DNA from: Croceibacterium atlanticum
GTDB lineage: Bacteria > Pseudomonadota > Alphaproteobacteria > Sphingomonadales > Sphingomonadaceae
NCBI RefSeq assembly: GCF_001008165.2
Contig: NZ_CP011452.2
Location: 2,542,001 to 2,606,000, forward strand
DNA length: 64,000 bases
Direction of reading: 5' to 3'
The notes beneath the pieces were generated by a model, which worked only from the letters and a program-made list of their open reading frames with translations, did no database searches and was not told where the DNA came from. This document shows, piece after piece, positions 1 through 8,073 of the stretch. Position numbers and translations under genes: made by a program. Each line of letters opens with the position of its first letter. Positions within the stretch are counted from its first letter, which is position 1.

Positions 1-125
1 GGCGGGGCCAGTATCGCCATCAGTTCAGCGGGGGTGGCCGACCAGAAATCATCCGGGCGCCAGCCGAGCTGGCGAGAGGCCAGGCCGGACAGTCGCAGCG
101 CCGCCGCCGCGAAACATGCACTCAT
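1..125 (-). CDS. GTA phage tail assembly chaperone (gp10.1-like), 3' end outside window
   Basis: The visible N-terminal 41 codons begin at an ATG at 125 and run off the left edge. The translation contains LGWRPDDFWSATPAEL, which matches the short tail-assembly chaperone (TAC) proteins of alphaproteobacterial gene transfer agents: a W/L-rich helix followed by the typical FW..TPAEL motif. The start codon overlaps the stop of the upstream gp10 remnant (ATGA), the normal arrangement in GTA tail clusters, so the two were translationally coupled. The rest of the GTA tail and baseplate genes would lie to the left. Because the head genes upstream are deleted, this gene may be a relic or may serve an inactive particle. 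Family assignment rests on the motif only. Confidence 0.6.
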   Translation of the reverse strand, partial: MSACFAAAALRLSGLASRQLGWRPDDFWSATPAELMAILAP

Positions 126-241
126 GCGCGGCCCTGCAATATTTGCTGCAGGAGACAGCGCAGCGGGCCAGCGCAACCTGCGAGACCGGTTTGCATGACT
201 GCCTGGCCAAGCGTTTCGCGGCTTACCGTGTCCCGCTTCTC
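122..241 (-). pseudogene. 3' remnant of GTA gp10 gene
   Basis: Read on the minus strand from about 241, a frame one base off the terminase frame encodes EKRDTVSRETLGQAV, then a leucine-rich stretch ending LLQQILQGRA and a TGA at 124-122. This resembles the C-terminus of the GTA gp10 (tail tube/TAC-11) family, which typically ends in a TREALG...LL.QILQGR-like segment. There is no start codon or N-terminal half: at 241 the sequence passes directly into terminase coding sequence. I read this as one side of a deletion junction. Recognition is from memory of the family pattern and needs a profile search. Confidence 0.5.
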
Positions 242-711
242 CAGGCATGGCTGTGCTGCGGGCCGCGCAGCGATTCAGGTTCGGCGGCGGAAAACAGGAA
301 TGCCTGCGCGCCGTTTTCCCATTGCAGCCGCCGCAGGGACGGTTCGAATATCGGCGTGTAGGCGCCCGGCGCGGCGGCCAGCACCCCGCTTTCCCCTTCC
401 ACCATGATCGCACGCGCTTCTGCCAGGGAAGCGCCGACCAGCGCGATCCGGGCCGTGCCGTCCATCCGGGCGATATGCCGCACCCATTCGGCGCCCGCGC
501 GTGTCTTGCCGAAACCGCGCCCGGCGCAAACCAGCCAGACGCGCCAGTCTCCCGGTGGCGGCAATTGGTCGCTCCGCCCCCAGATTTCCCAGTGATAGCG
601 CCCGGTCGCCTCGCGCTCTTCCTCGTTCAGCTGGTTCCACAGGCAGAGCCGCTTTTCGTGATCGGTTTCGCGGAACCATTCGCCGCGATCCGCCGCCAGC
701 TCAGCCATCAC
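223..711 (-). pseudogene. Truncated GTA/phage terminase large subunit (gp2), 5' part
   Basis: The 162-residue product carries the Walker A of large terminases (CAGRGFGKTRAGAEW, about residues 62-76) and the following GASLAEAR and LRGPQHSHAW segments. Intact GTA terminases are well over 400 residues. Here the frame ends five codons after HSHAW, exactly where the Walker B acidic residues (DE) should follow, and the whole nuclease domain is absent. Downstream DNA is gp10 sequence in another frame, so the gene was fused by deletion. The start overlaps the stop of the small-terminase-like gene upstream (701-711), as in intact GTA clusters. The product cannot package DNA. Confidence 0.75.
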
Positions 712-1201
712 TTTCTGTATCCGTTTTGTTCCTGCGTAGGCCCGCCATCAGCCGCTTGGCTTCCGCTTCACGGGCCCGCATCGCATCGATCTTGGCATTG
801 ACTGAAGCGATGGTCGCGGCCTCCTGCGCCAGTGTTCGGCGGCCTTTTTCCCGCGCCACGGTTTCGCGATGGGCAAGCAGGCAGCGAAAGGCGGTGCCGA
901 GATCGAATTTGCGCTTGTTGCCGTCCTCGTCGACATATTCGGTCTGCCCGCTGCGCAGGCGGTGGAGCAGTTCCATTTCCAGATTGTCATAGCCTTCGGT
1001 CAACGCCCCGAACCAGCGGCGGGCGAAGGTGGGATCGTTGCGCCGTATCTTATAGACCTGGCTTACGCTGATATTGGCGGCCTGCGCGGCGGCGCTGACA
1101 TTGGATGTTTCTCCCAGCTTGGCGATGAAGATGTCGCGCCAGTTCTTTGGCGCACCGGTTTTGCGGCGCGAACGGGTCGCGCCCTTGGCGTCATTGGTCA
1201 T
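701..1201 (-). CDS. GTA gp1 / small terminase-like protein
   Basis: About 166 residues if the ATG at 1201 (MTNDAKGATRS) is used; the frame is open a further 31 codons upstream but that part is Arg-rich and unconvincing. The protein has a helix-turn-helix-like segment near the N-terminus (NVSAAAQAANISVSQVYKIR), as in DNA-recognition subunits of phage terminases, and a charged helical C-terminus. It lies immediately upstream of, and overlaps, the truncated large terminase, which is the gp1-gp2 order of alphaproteobacterial GTAs. It appears intact although its partner is broken. It is likely non-functional in packaging. The name comes mainly from context. Confidence 0.6.
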   Translation of the reverse strand: MTNDAKGATRSRRKTGAPKNWRDIFIAKLGETSNVSAAAQAANISVSQVYKIRRNDPTFARRWFGALTEGYDNLEMELLHRLRSGQTEYVDEDGNKRKFDLGTAFRCLLAHRETVAREKGRRTLAQEAATIASVNAKIDAMRAREAEAKRLMAGLRRNKTDTESDG

Positions 1202-1410
1202 GGCAGGAAGTCCCAGGGGAATGCCGGGAGGGCCCCGGCGACTCGCTCTATCGCGATGTTCCGCTTCTCTAACCAAAGAGCGTCGCGATGTCAATCAAAA
1301 AGTGCCATATAGGTTATATTGGGGATTCGTGGCCTATTGCACGGCGCCGGGGGCTGGCCTAGTTCGCGGCAACTGCCGGGCAGGACACGGCTGGATTACA
1401 GGGGATAACC

Positions 1411-2049
1411 ATGCTGCGCCGGCTCTATGACTGGACGATGGAAAAGGCTGCGCATCGCCATGCGCCGGGCTGGCTGGCGCTGATCAGCTTCGTTGAATCG
1501 AGCTTTTTCCCGATCCCGCCGCATCCACTGCTGGGCCTGATGTGCCTGGCGGAGCCGAAAAAGGCCGTCCGCTTCGCGCTGATCTGCACCTTCGCTTCGG
1601 TGCTGGGCGGCCTGTTCGGCTATGCGATCGGGTTCTTCCTGTACGAATCAGTGGGCGCCTGGCTGATCGGTGTGCTGGGCCTCGGGGAAAGTTTTCCCAA
1701 GGCGGCCTGCTATCTCAAGGAATATGACTGGGAAGTGATCCTGCTGGCGGGCACCACGCCGGTTCCGTTCAAGCTGCTGACGATCACGGCCGGCTTCATC
1801 GGCATGGGGCTGGTGCCCTTCATCCTCGCCAGCATTGCCGGACGCGCGCTGATCTTCATGACGGTGGGCATCCTGTTCCGCCTGTTCGGTGCCCCGATCA
1901 AACGGATCGTGGATGAATATCTGGGGCTGGTGACGGCCGTATTCGGCGCCCTGCTGGTTGGCGGTTTCCTCGTCCTGGCCCTGCTGGGCGGCGGGGGTGA
2001 GGAAGCCCAGGACAAATGCTCCCAGGTCACGAGCATTGCCCAGATCTGA
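1411..2049 (+). CDS. YqaA/DedA-like membrane protein (VTT domain)
   Basis: A 212-residue integral membrane protein of the YqaA family within the DedA/VTT superfamily. It starts MLRRLYDWTMEKAAHRHAPGWLA, then has the re-entrant helix motif ESSFFPIPP that is typical of the family, followed by several hydrophobic segments and a glycine-rich end. DedA-superfamily proteins are thought to be phospholipid flippase-like or proton-coupled transporters; the role of the YqaA branch is poorly defined. It stands alone, transcribed away from the GTA remnant and convergent with the sphingolipid gene pair. An ATAACC stretch precedes the ATG and no strong Shine-Dalgarno sequence is seen. Confidence 0.85.
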   Translation: MLRRLYDWTMEKAAHRHAPGWLALISFVESSFFPIPPHPLLGLMCLAEPKKAVRFALICTFASVLGGLFGYAIGFFLYESVGAWLIGVLGLGESFPKAACYLKEYDWEVILLAGTTPVPFKLLTITAGFIGMGLVPFILASIAGRALIFMTVGILFRLFGAPIKRIVDEYLGLVTAVFGALLVGGFLVLALLGGGGEEAQDKCSQVTSIAQI

Positions 2050-2062
2050 TGCCTGATCGCAA

Positions 2063-3313
2063 TCAGATAATCCCCACCGCCTTGCCGGCGCGTTCGAACA
2101 TGCCGAGGATGGTTTCCACCTCTTCCGCGCTGTGTTCGGCGCATAGGGAGCAGCGCAGCAGCGTCATGCCTGCGGGCGTTGCCGGCGGGCGTGCCAGATT
2201 GACGTAAAGCCCTTCATGCAGCAGCGCTTCCCACATGGCGGCGCCGTGTTCCAGATCGGGCATGATCACGGCCACGATCGCGCTTTGCGGATGGTCCGTT
2301 CCCAGCGCGAAGCCGAGATCCTTCAGCCCGCCATGCAGGCGTTTGGAATTTTCCCAGAGATGGGCGCGCTTGTCGCCCCCCTGGATCAGCTTGCGGATCG
2401 AAGTGGCGGCAGTGGCCACCACGCTCGGCGGCAGGCTGGCGGTGAAGACATAGGGGCGGCAGACCAGCCGCATGATTTCGAACTTCGGATGGTTGGAAAC
2501 GCAGAAGCCGCCCACCGTGCCGACGCTCTTGGAAAACGTCCCGATGATGAAATCGACATCGTCGATCACGCCCTGTTCTTCGGCAACGCCGCGCCCGTTC
2601 GGGCCGATGAAGCCCATCGAATGCGCTTCATCCACCAGCACCATGGCGCCGTATTTCTTGGCGATGGCGACCATTTCCTTCAGCGGGGCGACATCCCCCA
2701 GCATGGAATAGACGCCTTCGAGAACCACCAGCTTGCCCGCCCCTTCGGGAATGCGGCGCAGGCGCTTTTCCATCGCTTCGAGGTCGTTATGCCTGAAGGG
2801 CACGACTTCGGCATTGCCCATCGCGCAGCCGTCCCAGATGCTGGCATGGCTGTCTATGTCGAGGACGATGTAATCGCCCTTGCCGGCAATGGTGGAAATG
2901 ATGCCGAGATTGGCCTGATAGCCGGTGGAGAATACCATGGCATGGTCCATGGCGTAGAATTCGCGCAGCGCGGCCTCTACCTCCACATGGCCCTGATACG
3001 TGCCGTTGAGCACCCGGCTGCCGGTGGTGCCGGACCCGTATTTTTCCAGCGCTTCCTTGCCCGCCGCGATCACGTCGGGGTCGAAGGTCATGCCCATGTA
3101 ATTATAGGTGCCCAGCAGGATCGTGTCCCGCCCGTTGCAGATCGCGCGGGTGGGGGAGAGCACTTTCTCCATCACCAGGCCGAACGGATCTTCCGCGCCC
3201 TGCGACAGCAGGTTTTCGCGCGTCTGGATGATGCCGTCGAACTTGGAGAAGAGATCGCCCGCCGGGGCGCCGCCCGATTCCGCCGTGGCCGCCTTTGCCG
3301 ATTGCTCGCTCAT
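2063..3313 (-). CDS. spt: Serine palmitoyltransferase
   Basis: A 416-residue soluble PLP enzyme of the alpha-oxoamine synthase family. It condenses L-serine with a fatty acyl thioester to give 3-ketodihydrosphingosine, the first step of sphingolipid synthesis. Visible features are GTYNYMGM near residue 68, GSGTTGSRVLNG (93-104), His156 in DSHASIWDG (stacks on the cofactor), VDEAHS (227-232, PLP-binding Asp and His) and the Schiff-base lysine Lys262 in GTFSKSVGTVGG. Length and motifs fit the soluble sphingomonad enzyme better than KBL or ALAS. The gene lies 7 bp downstream of an acyl carrier protein gene on the same strand, so the pair is almost certainly one operon. This strongly suggests a sphingolipid-making alphaproteobacterium. 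Confidence 0.95.
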   Translation of the reverse strand: MSEQSAKAATAESGGAPAGDLFSKFDGIIQTRENLLSQGAEDPFGLVMEKVLSPTRAICNGRDTILLGTYNYMGMTFDPDVIAAGKEALEKYGSGTTGSRVLNGTYQGHVEVEAALREFYAMDHAMVFSTGYQANLGIISTIAGKGDYIVLDIDSHASIWDGCAMGNAEVVPFRHNDLEAMEKRLRRIPEGAGKLVVLEGVYSMLGDVAPLKEMVAIAKKYGAMVLVDEAHSMGFIGPNGRGVAEEQGVIDDVDFIIGTFSKSVGTVGGFCVSNHPKFEIMRLVCRPYVFTASLPPSVVATAATSIRKLIQGGDKRAHLWENSKRLHGGLKDLGFALGTDHPQSAIVAVIMPDLEHGAAMWEALLHEGLYVNLARPPATPAGMTLLRCSLCAEHSAEEVETILGMFERAGKAVGII

Positions 3314-3320
3314 GCCGGCC

Positions 3321-3563
3321 TCACTTGTCCTGCAGATCGCTCACGGCGCTGACCAGCTGCCCGTAGGTTTCGATTTCGGCCTGCTGGTTCATGCTGATAA
3401 TGATGTCGAATTCGTCTTCAATCGCGGCGACGAAATCCATCACCGTCAGACTGTCGAATTCCAGGTCACCGGCGAAAGTCGTCTCGTCCGCGATCGCGAT
3501 TCCCTTCTTGTTGAAGGGTTCGATCAACGAACGGATGCGGCTGTCGATTTCGGCGCGATCCAT
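3321..3563 (-). CDS. Acyl carrier protein for sphingolipid synthesis
   Basis: An 80-residue acidic four-helix acyl carrier protein. The phosphopantetheine attachment site is Ser38 within EFDSLTVMDFV, the DSL motif. It lies directly upstream of spt in the same orientation. In sphingolipid-producing alphaproteobacteria, a dedicated carrier encoded beside spt delivers the long-chain acyl group to serine palmitoyltransferase, and that is the inferred role here. It is distinct from the housekeeping AcpP, whose gene normally sits in the fab cluster. A TTTC..GGATT stretch precedes the ATG on the coding strand (revcomp of 3564-3575). Confidence 0.9.
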   Translation of the reverse strand: MDRAEIDSRIRSLIEPFNKKGIAIADETTFAGDLEFDSLTVMDFVAAIEDEFDIIISMNQQAEIETYGQLVSAVSDLQDK

Positions 3564-3749
3564 AGAAAAATCCTATCCAATCTGCGCGCCGGCAAAAGGC
3601 CGGCCACGCTCTGCCGCGCAAAAGCGGCCCATCGGGTTGCTTGTCAAGCGAGGGCGCAATTGGCAAGCGCCAGTGCCCCGACGATCCACGACCATATTTG
3701 TCTGGGCGATGAACGGGATACAGGCAGCCTGCCGCCAGAGCGGGGATGC

Positions 3750-4118
3750 CTATTGGCCAACCAGCCCCTTCACCGCGGCCATGAACGGGCCGAGCGAAAC
3801 CGGTTTCGACAAATAGCCTTCCGCGCCCGTTTCGCGAATCCGTTCCTCGTCCCCCTTGCCGGCATAGGCGGTCACGGCAAGTACGGGGACATCGGCCAGC
3901 TGGGCATCGTTTTTCAGGGTGGCGATCAGGTCCAGCCCCGATACGTCCTGAAGCTGGATATCCATCACCACCAGGTTGGGGTTGAAAATGCGGGCTTTTT
4001 CAATGGCATGATTGCCATTGGCGACCGGCTCCACCGCGAAACCGCTGGCTTGCAGCACATCGCAGAAAAGCTTCCGGTTCAGATCGTTGTCCTCGACAAC
4101 AAGGATGCGCTTCGTCAT
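3750..4118 (-). CDS. divK: DivK-type single-domain response regulator
   Basis: A stand-alone receiver domain of 122 residues when the ATG at 4118 (MTKRILVVEDND) is used; 13 upstream codons in the frame look non-coding. The acidic pocket (ED at 9-10), phospho-acceptor Asp53 in VVMDIQLQDVSG, Thr/Ala switch (AVTAYA) and Lys in LSKPVS are all present. There is no output domain. Length, Asp53 and sequence match DivK, the essential cell-cycle receiver of alphaproteobacteria that links PleC/DivJ to DivL-CckA. It is transcribed divergently from the DUF3572-HAD-RidA gene row, an arrangement plausible for sphingomonads. Confidence 0.88.
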   Translation of the reverse strand: MTKRILVVEDNDLNRKLFCDVLQASGFAVEPVANGNHAIEKARIFNPNLVVMDIQLQDVSGLDLIATLKNDAQLADVPVLAVTAYAGKGDEERIRETGAEGYLSKPVSLGPFMAAVKGLVGQ

Positions 4119-4189
4119 GGATCCCCCGATCAATCCGCCCCCACGGAAGACCTGCAATCTTCTCCTATACGTTTACAGGATGGCTTACA

Positions 4190-4465
4190 ATTATTAACCA
4201 AAGCCGGACTTCGCCCCGCGACCATTCAGACCTGGCGCTTGCCGCGCTTGGCTGGATTCTTTCGGATGGCGATCGGGCGCAGCGTTTCCTCGACCTTACC
4301 GGGCTGACGCCCGACGGATTGCGCGCTGCGATCGCACGGCCGGAAACCCATCGCGCCGTTCTGGAATTTCTCTGTGCACATGAGCCGGATCTTGTGGCAT
4401 CTGCCGAAGCGCTCGGTATCCAGCCTGCCGAGCTCGCCTCCGCGCGAGAGGAAATGTGCCGATGA
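4190..4465 (+). CDS. DUF3572 family protein with no conventional start codon
   Basis: The frame ending in TGA at 4463-4465 encodes LALAALGWILSDGDRAQRFL...LTGLTPDGLRAAI...VLEFLCAHEPDLVASAEALG, a good match to DUF3572, a small alphaproteobacterial family of unknown function. There is no ATG, GTG or TTG between the conserved region and well upstream of 4100 in this frame. Candidates are ATT at 4190 or 4193, preceded by GGATGG at about 8 bases; an ATG at 4180 is in the wrong frame and stops at once. Either an ATT start is used, as in infC, or a base is missing. The stop overlaps the next gene's ATG (ATGA), suggesting translational coupling, so translation probably does occur. Reported start is a best guess. 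Confidence 0.6.
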   Translation: MINQSRTSPRDHSDLALAALGWILSDGDRAQRFLDLTGLTPDGLRAAIARPETHRAVLEFLCAHEPDLVASAEALGIQPAELASAREEMCR

Positions 4466-5091
4466 ACCGCCCGCTTGTTGTGACCGATTGCGATGAAGTG
4501 CTGCTGCATATGGTGCGGCATTTCCGGGACTGGCTGGGCGAAGCGCATGACATAGAATTCTCGCTGGAAGGCAACCCCTTCAGCCAGGCGATGAAGCGGC
4601 GCGGCGCGGCGGAGCCGCTGTCGGAAGAGGAAAGCTGGGCCCTGCTGAAGGATTTTTTCCGCAGCGAAATGGGCCGGCAGACCCCGATCGAAGGGTCGGT
4701 GGACGCAATCGCCGAATTGCAGCGCGATGCCGATGTGGTCGTGCTCACCAACCTGGTCGATGAATTCAACGAAGATCGCCGCCGCCAATTGCTCGGCCAC
4801 GGGATCGAGGCGCGGATTTTTACCAATCAGGGGCCAAAGGGAGAGGCTCTGCGCCGCATCGTGGAAGAGTTCGCGCCCAGCCGCGCGGTCTTCATCGACG
4901 ATATCGCCAAGCATCATGCCTCTGCAGCGGAGATCCTGCCCGATACGTTCCGCCTGCATTTCTGCGGCGAACCGGCCATCGCCCGGTATGTGCCCTGTGC
5001 GCATGAGGGCGGGCATGCCCATGCGCGGATCGACAATTGGCAGGAGGCCTTGCCCTGGCTGCTGGAAACATTGCATGGGGTCAAATCATGA
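4462..5091 (+). CDS. HAD-family hydrolase, substrate unknown
   Basis: A 209-residue haloacid dehalogenase-like phosphatase. Motif I is VVTDCDEVLL (nucleophile and acid Asp pair), motif II is VVLTNLVDE, motif III Lys is in NQGPKGEAL and motif IV is VFIDDIAKHH. A helical cap lies between motifs I and II. The ATG at 4462 overlaps the DUF3572 stop by ATGA, and its own stop overlaps the RidA start by ATGA, so three genes form a tightly coupled operon. A GTG at 4456 is an alternative start. The true substrate cannot be told from sequence. Confidence 0.85.
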   Translation: MNRPLVVTDCDEVLLHMVRHFRDWLGEAHDIEFSLEGNPFSQAMKRRGAAEPLSEEESWALLKDFFRSEMGRQTPIEGSVDAIAELQRDADVVVLTNLVDEFNEDRRRQLLGHGIEARIFTNQGPKGEALRRIVEEFAPSRAVFIDDIAKHHASAAEILPDTFRLHFCGEPAIARYVPCAHEGGHAHARIDNWQEALPWLLETLHGVKS

Positions 5092-5549
5092 CAATTCAGG
5101 CACGTCTCGCAGAACTCGGTATCACCCTGCCGCAGGCAGCCGCCCCGGTGGCCAGCTATGTCCCCGTGGTGGTAACCGGTAACCTGGCCCATGTTTCGGG
5201 CCAGCTTCCCTTCATTGACGGGCAATTGGTGACTGGCCGCCTGGGCGAAGATGTATCCGTTGATCAGGGCGCTGCCGCCGCGCGGGCGTGCGGATTAATG
5301 ATCCTGGCCCAGCTGGAAGCTGCGCGGATTCCGCTCGAACGGGTGCAGCGGATCGTGAAGCTGGGGGCTTTCGTCAATTCCACCCCCGATTTCACCGATC
5401 AGCCGAAAGTGGCCAATGGCGCTTCGGAACTGATGTTCGACATTTTCGGAGAAGCCGGCCGGCACGCCCGCGCCGCGGTTGGCGTGCCTTCCCTGCCGCT
5501 TGGCGCTGCTGTCGAGATCGACGCTATCATTGCCCTGGCCGCTGCTTGA
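5088..5549 (+). CDS. RidA family enamine/imine deaminase
   Basis: A 153-residue protein of the RidA/YjgF/UK114 family (MTIQARLAELGITLPQ start at 5088). Conserved segments are HVSGQLP, GRLGEDVSVDQG, a central ARACGLMILAQLEAA helix, KLGAFVNSTPDFTDQP and the C-terminal RAAVGVPSLPLGAAVEIDAI. In well-studied members the Arg near the C-terminus (here RAAVGV) binds the 2-iminoacid carboxylate; RidA hydrolyses reactive enamines from PLP enzymes. This is the slightly longer subfamily with an extended N-terminus. It is coupled by ATGA to the HAD gene and overlaps the next gene by about 20 bp. Confidence 0.92.
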   Translation: MTIQARLAELGITLPQAAAPVASYVPVVVTGNLAHVSGQLPFIDGQLVTGRLGEDVSVDQGAAAARACGLMILAQLEAARIPLERVQRIVKLGAFVNSTPDFTDQPKVANGASELMFDIFGEAGRHARAAVGVPSLPLGAAVEIDAIIALAAA

Positions 5550-6294
5550 CCGCTGGCTGGCCGCCGCGCCCGAACCGGCGCGGACGGACTGGCTGAAAGA
5601 TCACCATTATGCCCATCGCGGCCTGCATGGCGGCGATGTGGTGGAGAATTCGCCCGGCGCCTTCGCCGCCGCCATCGCGGCGGGAATGGGCGTGGAATGC
5701 GATGTGCAGAAAAGCCGTGATGGCCGGGCAATCGTGTTCCACGATGCGGATCTGGATCGGCTGACGGCGGAAGCCGGGCCGCTCGCTGCCCGCAGCGTGG
5801 GGGAACTGACCCGTATCGCGCTGAGGGGAAGTGGGGAGCGCATTCCCACCCTGCATGATTTGCTGGCGCAGACGCGGGGCGCCGTGCCTCTGCTGATCGA
5901 GATAAAATCGCACCGGGATCGCCCCGTGTCATCGCTTTGCGCTGCGGTTCGCCGTAATCTTGAAGGTTATGGCGGGCCATATGCGGTGATGTCGTTCGAT
6001 CCCCGCGTGGTCCGCTGGTTCGCGCGGCAGGCGCCCGCCATTCCGCGCGGGCTGGTTGTGACGGAACAGGGGCGAAAAGGCTGGCGCGGGCGTGCCGGGC
6101 GCCATTTCGCCCTGTGGCAATCGTGCGCCAATTTCCTCGCCTGTGACATTCGCGACTTGCCGAGCCGCTTTGCCGCTGCCCAGCGGGCCCGTGGGCTGCC
6201 GGTCCTGACCTGGACGGTCGACAGCGCGGAATTGCTCGACCGGGCGAAAAATCACGCGGATGCGCCGATCGTGGAAGGGGAAGGGGTCGCATAG
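5530..6294 (+). CDS. Glycerophosphodiester phosphodiesterase
   Basis: About 254 residues from a TTG at 5530 (LPWPLLDRWLAAAP); a TTG at 5479 would add a stretch with no family support. GDPD-family motifs are clear: YAHRGLHG (catalytic His), ENSPGAF, VECDVQKSRDG and VFHDADLDRLT, then a TIM-barrel with LIEIKSH and the C-terminal LTWTVDS. The enzyme hydrolyses glycerophosphodiesters such as glycerophosphocholine to glycerol-3-phosphate and alcohol. There is no signal peptide, so it is presumably cytoplasmic. It overlaps the RidA stop, as part of the DUF3572-HAD-RidA-GDPD run. Confidence 0.88.
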   Translation: MPWPLLDRWLAAAPEPARTDWLKDHHYAHRGLHGGDVVENSPGAFAAAIAAGMGVECDVQKSRDGRAIVFHDADLDRLTAEAGPLAARSVGELTRIALRGSGERIPTLHDLLAQTRGAVPLLIEIKSHRDRPVSSLCAAVRRNLEGYGGPYAVMSFDPRVVRWFARQAPAIPRGLVVTEQGRKGWRGRAGRHFALWQSCANFLACDIRDLPSRFAAAQRARGLPVLTWTVDSAELLDRAKNHADAPIVEGEGVA

Positions 6295-6322
6295 AAGCTG
6301 CGGCTTCTCTATCTTGCCGGCA

Positions 6323-7459
6323 ATGGCGGATGGCGATCTGACGGCACGCGTGGCACCTTCGGTCGGGTCTTTCCCGGCTGCGGACTGGGATACCCTGGCG
6401 GGATCGGGCAATCCCTTCATGAGCCATGCCTTCCTTACCGCGTTGGAGGATTCGGGCAGTGTCGGCCCGGGCAGCGGCTGGACGCCAGCCCCCCTGGTGA
6501 TCGAGGATGCACGGGGCCAGCTGCTGGCGGCGCTCCCTTCCTATGCCAAGATGCACAGCCAGGGGGAATATGTGTTCGATCATGCCTGGGCCGATGCATG
6601 GCACCGGGCGGGCGGGGATTATTATCCCAAATTGCAGATCGCCGCGCCTTTTACGCCGGCCACCGGGCCGCGCCTTTTGCTGTCGGACGATGCCTATGCC
6701 GGCGTGCTGCTGAAAGCGGCGGAGCGGCTGTGCCAGCAGCACGGTTTTTCTTCCGCCCACGCCACCTTCATCGAAGAAGAACAGCGCGGCTTCTTCGAAC
6801 AGGCAGGCTGGCTGCCGCGCCGCGATATCCAGTTCCACTGGGAAAACCGCGATTATGCCAGTTTCGACGATTTCCTGGCCGCGCTGGCTTCGCGCAAGCG
6901 GAAGGCCGTTCGCAAGGAACGCAAGGCGGCACAGGAAGGGGTCATGATTCGCGCCCTGTCAGGGGGCGATATCCGCCCTGAACACTGGGATGCATTCTGG
7001 GATTTCTATCAGGATACCGGCGCGCGCAAATGGGGCACGCCCTATCTGACGCGCGAAGCGTTTGACCTGTTCGGCGAAAGGATGGGCGATCAGGTGCTGC
7101 TGGTGCTGGCCTTCGAGGATGACCGGCCGATTGCCGGGGCGCTGAATTTCATCGGCTCACAGGCGCTTTACGGCCGATATTGGGGCTGCCTGGTGGACAA
7201 GCCCTTCCTTCATTTCGAACTGTGTTATTACCAGGCGATCGATGCCGCGATAGAACGCGGGCTGCGCCGGGTGGAAGCCGGCGCGCAGGGCGGGCACAAG
7301 CTGGCCCGCGGTTATGAGCCGGTGCAGACATTGTCGATGCACTACATCGCCGATCCCGGCTTTCGCGCGGCTGTGGCGGATTATCTGGAACAGGAACGTC
7401 TCGGCATTTCGCAGGACAGCATGATGCTGGGCGAAAGGACGCCGTTCCGCAAAGCCTGA
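6323..7459 (+). CDS. GNAT/FemAB-like acyltransferase (COG3146, DUF482)
   Basis: A 378-residue protein starting MADGDLTARV at 6323. It matches the COG3146 family annotated as putative peptidoglycan-related or GNAT acyltransferases: NPFMSHAFLTALEDSGSVG near the N-terminus, RKRKAVRKERK with FWDFYQDTGARKWGTPYLT in the middle, and GRYWGC...HFELCYYQAI...GAQGGHKLARGY toward the C-terminus. The paired GNAT fold resembles FemAB aminoacyltransferases, but no substrate is established. It follows the GDPD gene by 28 bp and is probably in the same transcript. It converges with a small Sel1-like gene: the two stop codons abut at 7459/7460. Confidence 0.85.
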   Translation: MADGDLTARVAPSVGSFPAADWDTLAGSGNPFMSHAFLTALEDSGSVGPGSGWTPAPLVIEDARGQLLAALPSYAKMHSQGEYVFDHAWADAWHRAGGDYYPKLQIAAPFTPATGPRLLLSDDAYAGVLLKAAERLCQQHGFSSAHATFIEEEQRGFFEQAGWLPRRDIQFHWENRDYASFDDFLAALASRKRKAVRKERKAAQEGVMIRALSGGDIRPEHWDAFWDFYQDTGARKWGTPYLTREAFDLFGERMGDQVLLVLAFEDDRPIAGALNFIGSQALYGRYWGCLVDKPFLHFELCYYQAIDAAIERGLRRVEAGAQGGHKLARGYEPVQTLSMHYIADPGFRAAVADYLEQERLGISQDSMMLGERTPFRKA

Positions 7460-7792
7460 TCAGGCGACGCGCTTGTCCGCGCAGACCAGCCACTGGCGCG
7501 CGCGGCGCTGGGCTTCGGCGATTTCGCGGGCGGTCATTTCATCGGACAGGTCGGCGCGGCACCAGCCGGCTTCCTCGTTTCCGCGCGATGCGGCGATGTT
7601 GAACCATTTATGCGCTTCGATCAGATCGCACTCCACGCCATAACCGCCGGTCGAATAAACGACCCCCAGATCATAGCAGGCGTCCATGTCCCCATCCGAC
7701 GCGGCGGCGAGATAATGCGCAATCTTCAAATCATTCCGGCTTTCATCGGCCGGACGTATTTTCGCGAATTCTTCGATATTGGCCCATTCCAT
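7460..7792 (-). CDS. Small Sel1-repeat protein
   Basis: A 110-residue protein with one to two Sel1-like (TPR-type) repeats: ASDGDMDACYDLGVVYSTG and ECDLIEAHKWFNIAASRGNEEAG follow the A..G...A...LG..Y..G pattern. Such repeats mediate protein-protein contacts. The C-terminal helix (TAREIAEAQRRARQW) is charged. No signal peptide is seen, so it is likely cytoplasmic. Small single-repeat proteins of this form are common in sphingomonads; their function is unknown. It is transcribed away from dksA, with a 281-bp shared upstream region in which I see no clear promoter boxes. Confidence 0.8.
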   Translation of the reverse strand: MEWANIEEFAKIRPADESRNDLKIAHYLAAASDGDMDACYDLGVVYSTGGYGVECDLIEAHKWFNIAASRGNEEAGWCRADLSDEMTAREIAEAQRRARQWLVCADKRVA

Positions 7793-8073
7793 GACGGGTT
7801 TCCCTGTGTTGCCCGCACCCCCACGAGCTTCGCCGGGAATGTTCTGCCGAAGACGGTCAAGAAATGGTTAACAGGCTGTCAGGCAAGTTCTGCCGCGCAA
7901 GTTCGGTCCTGCCTGAACTTATTGCCACCAGTGCTGGCGGGATTGCCGCTTGTGCCGGAATCGCACTGCCACTATAGGCCGCGAAATCTTGCCGGGGTGC
8001 GCAAGCAAATTGCCGGACCCGCCAGAAGGACCGGCAAGCCCGCGGGGGGCGGATACGCATTCGGAGTTCTTGA

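Noticed and set aside
2216-3352. Long frame antisense to spt (378 codons)
   Set aside because: High-GC codon shadow of a clear PLP enzyme; no domain, no ribosome-binding site.
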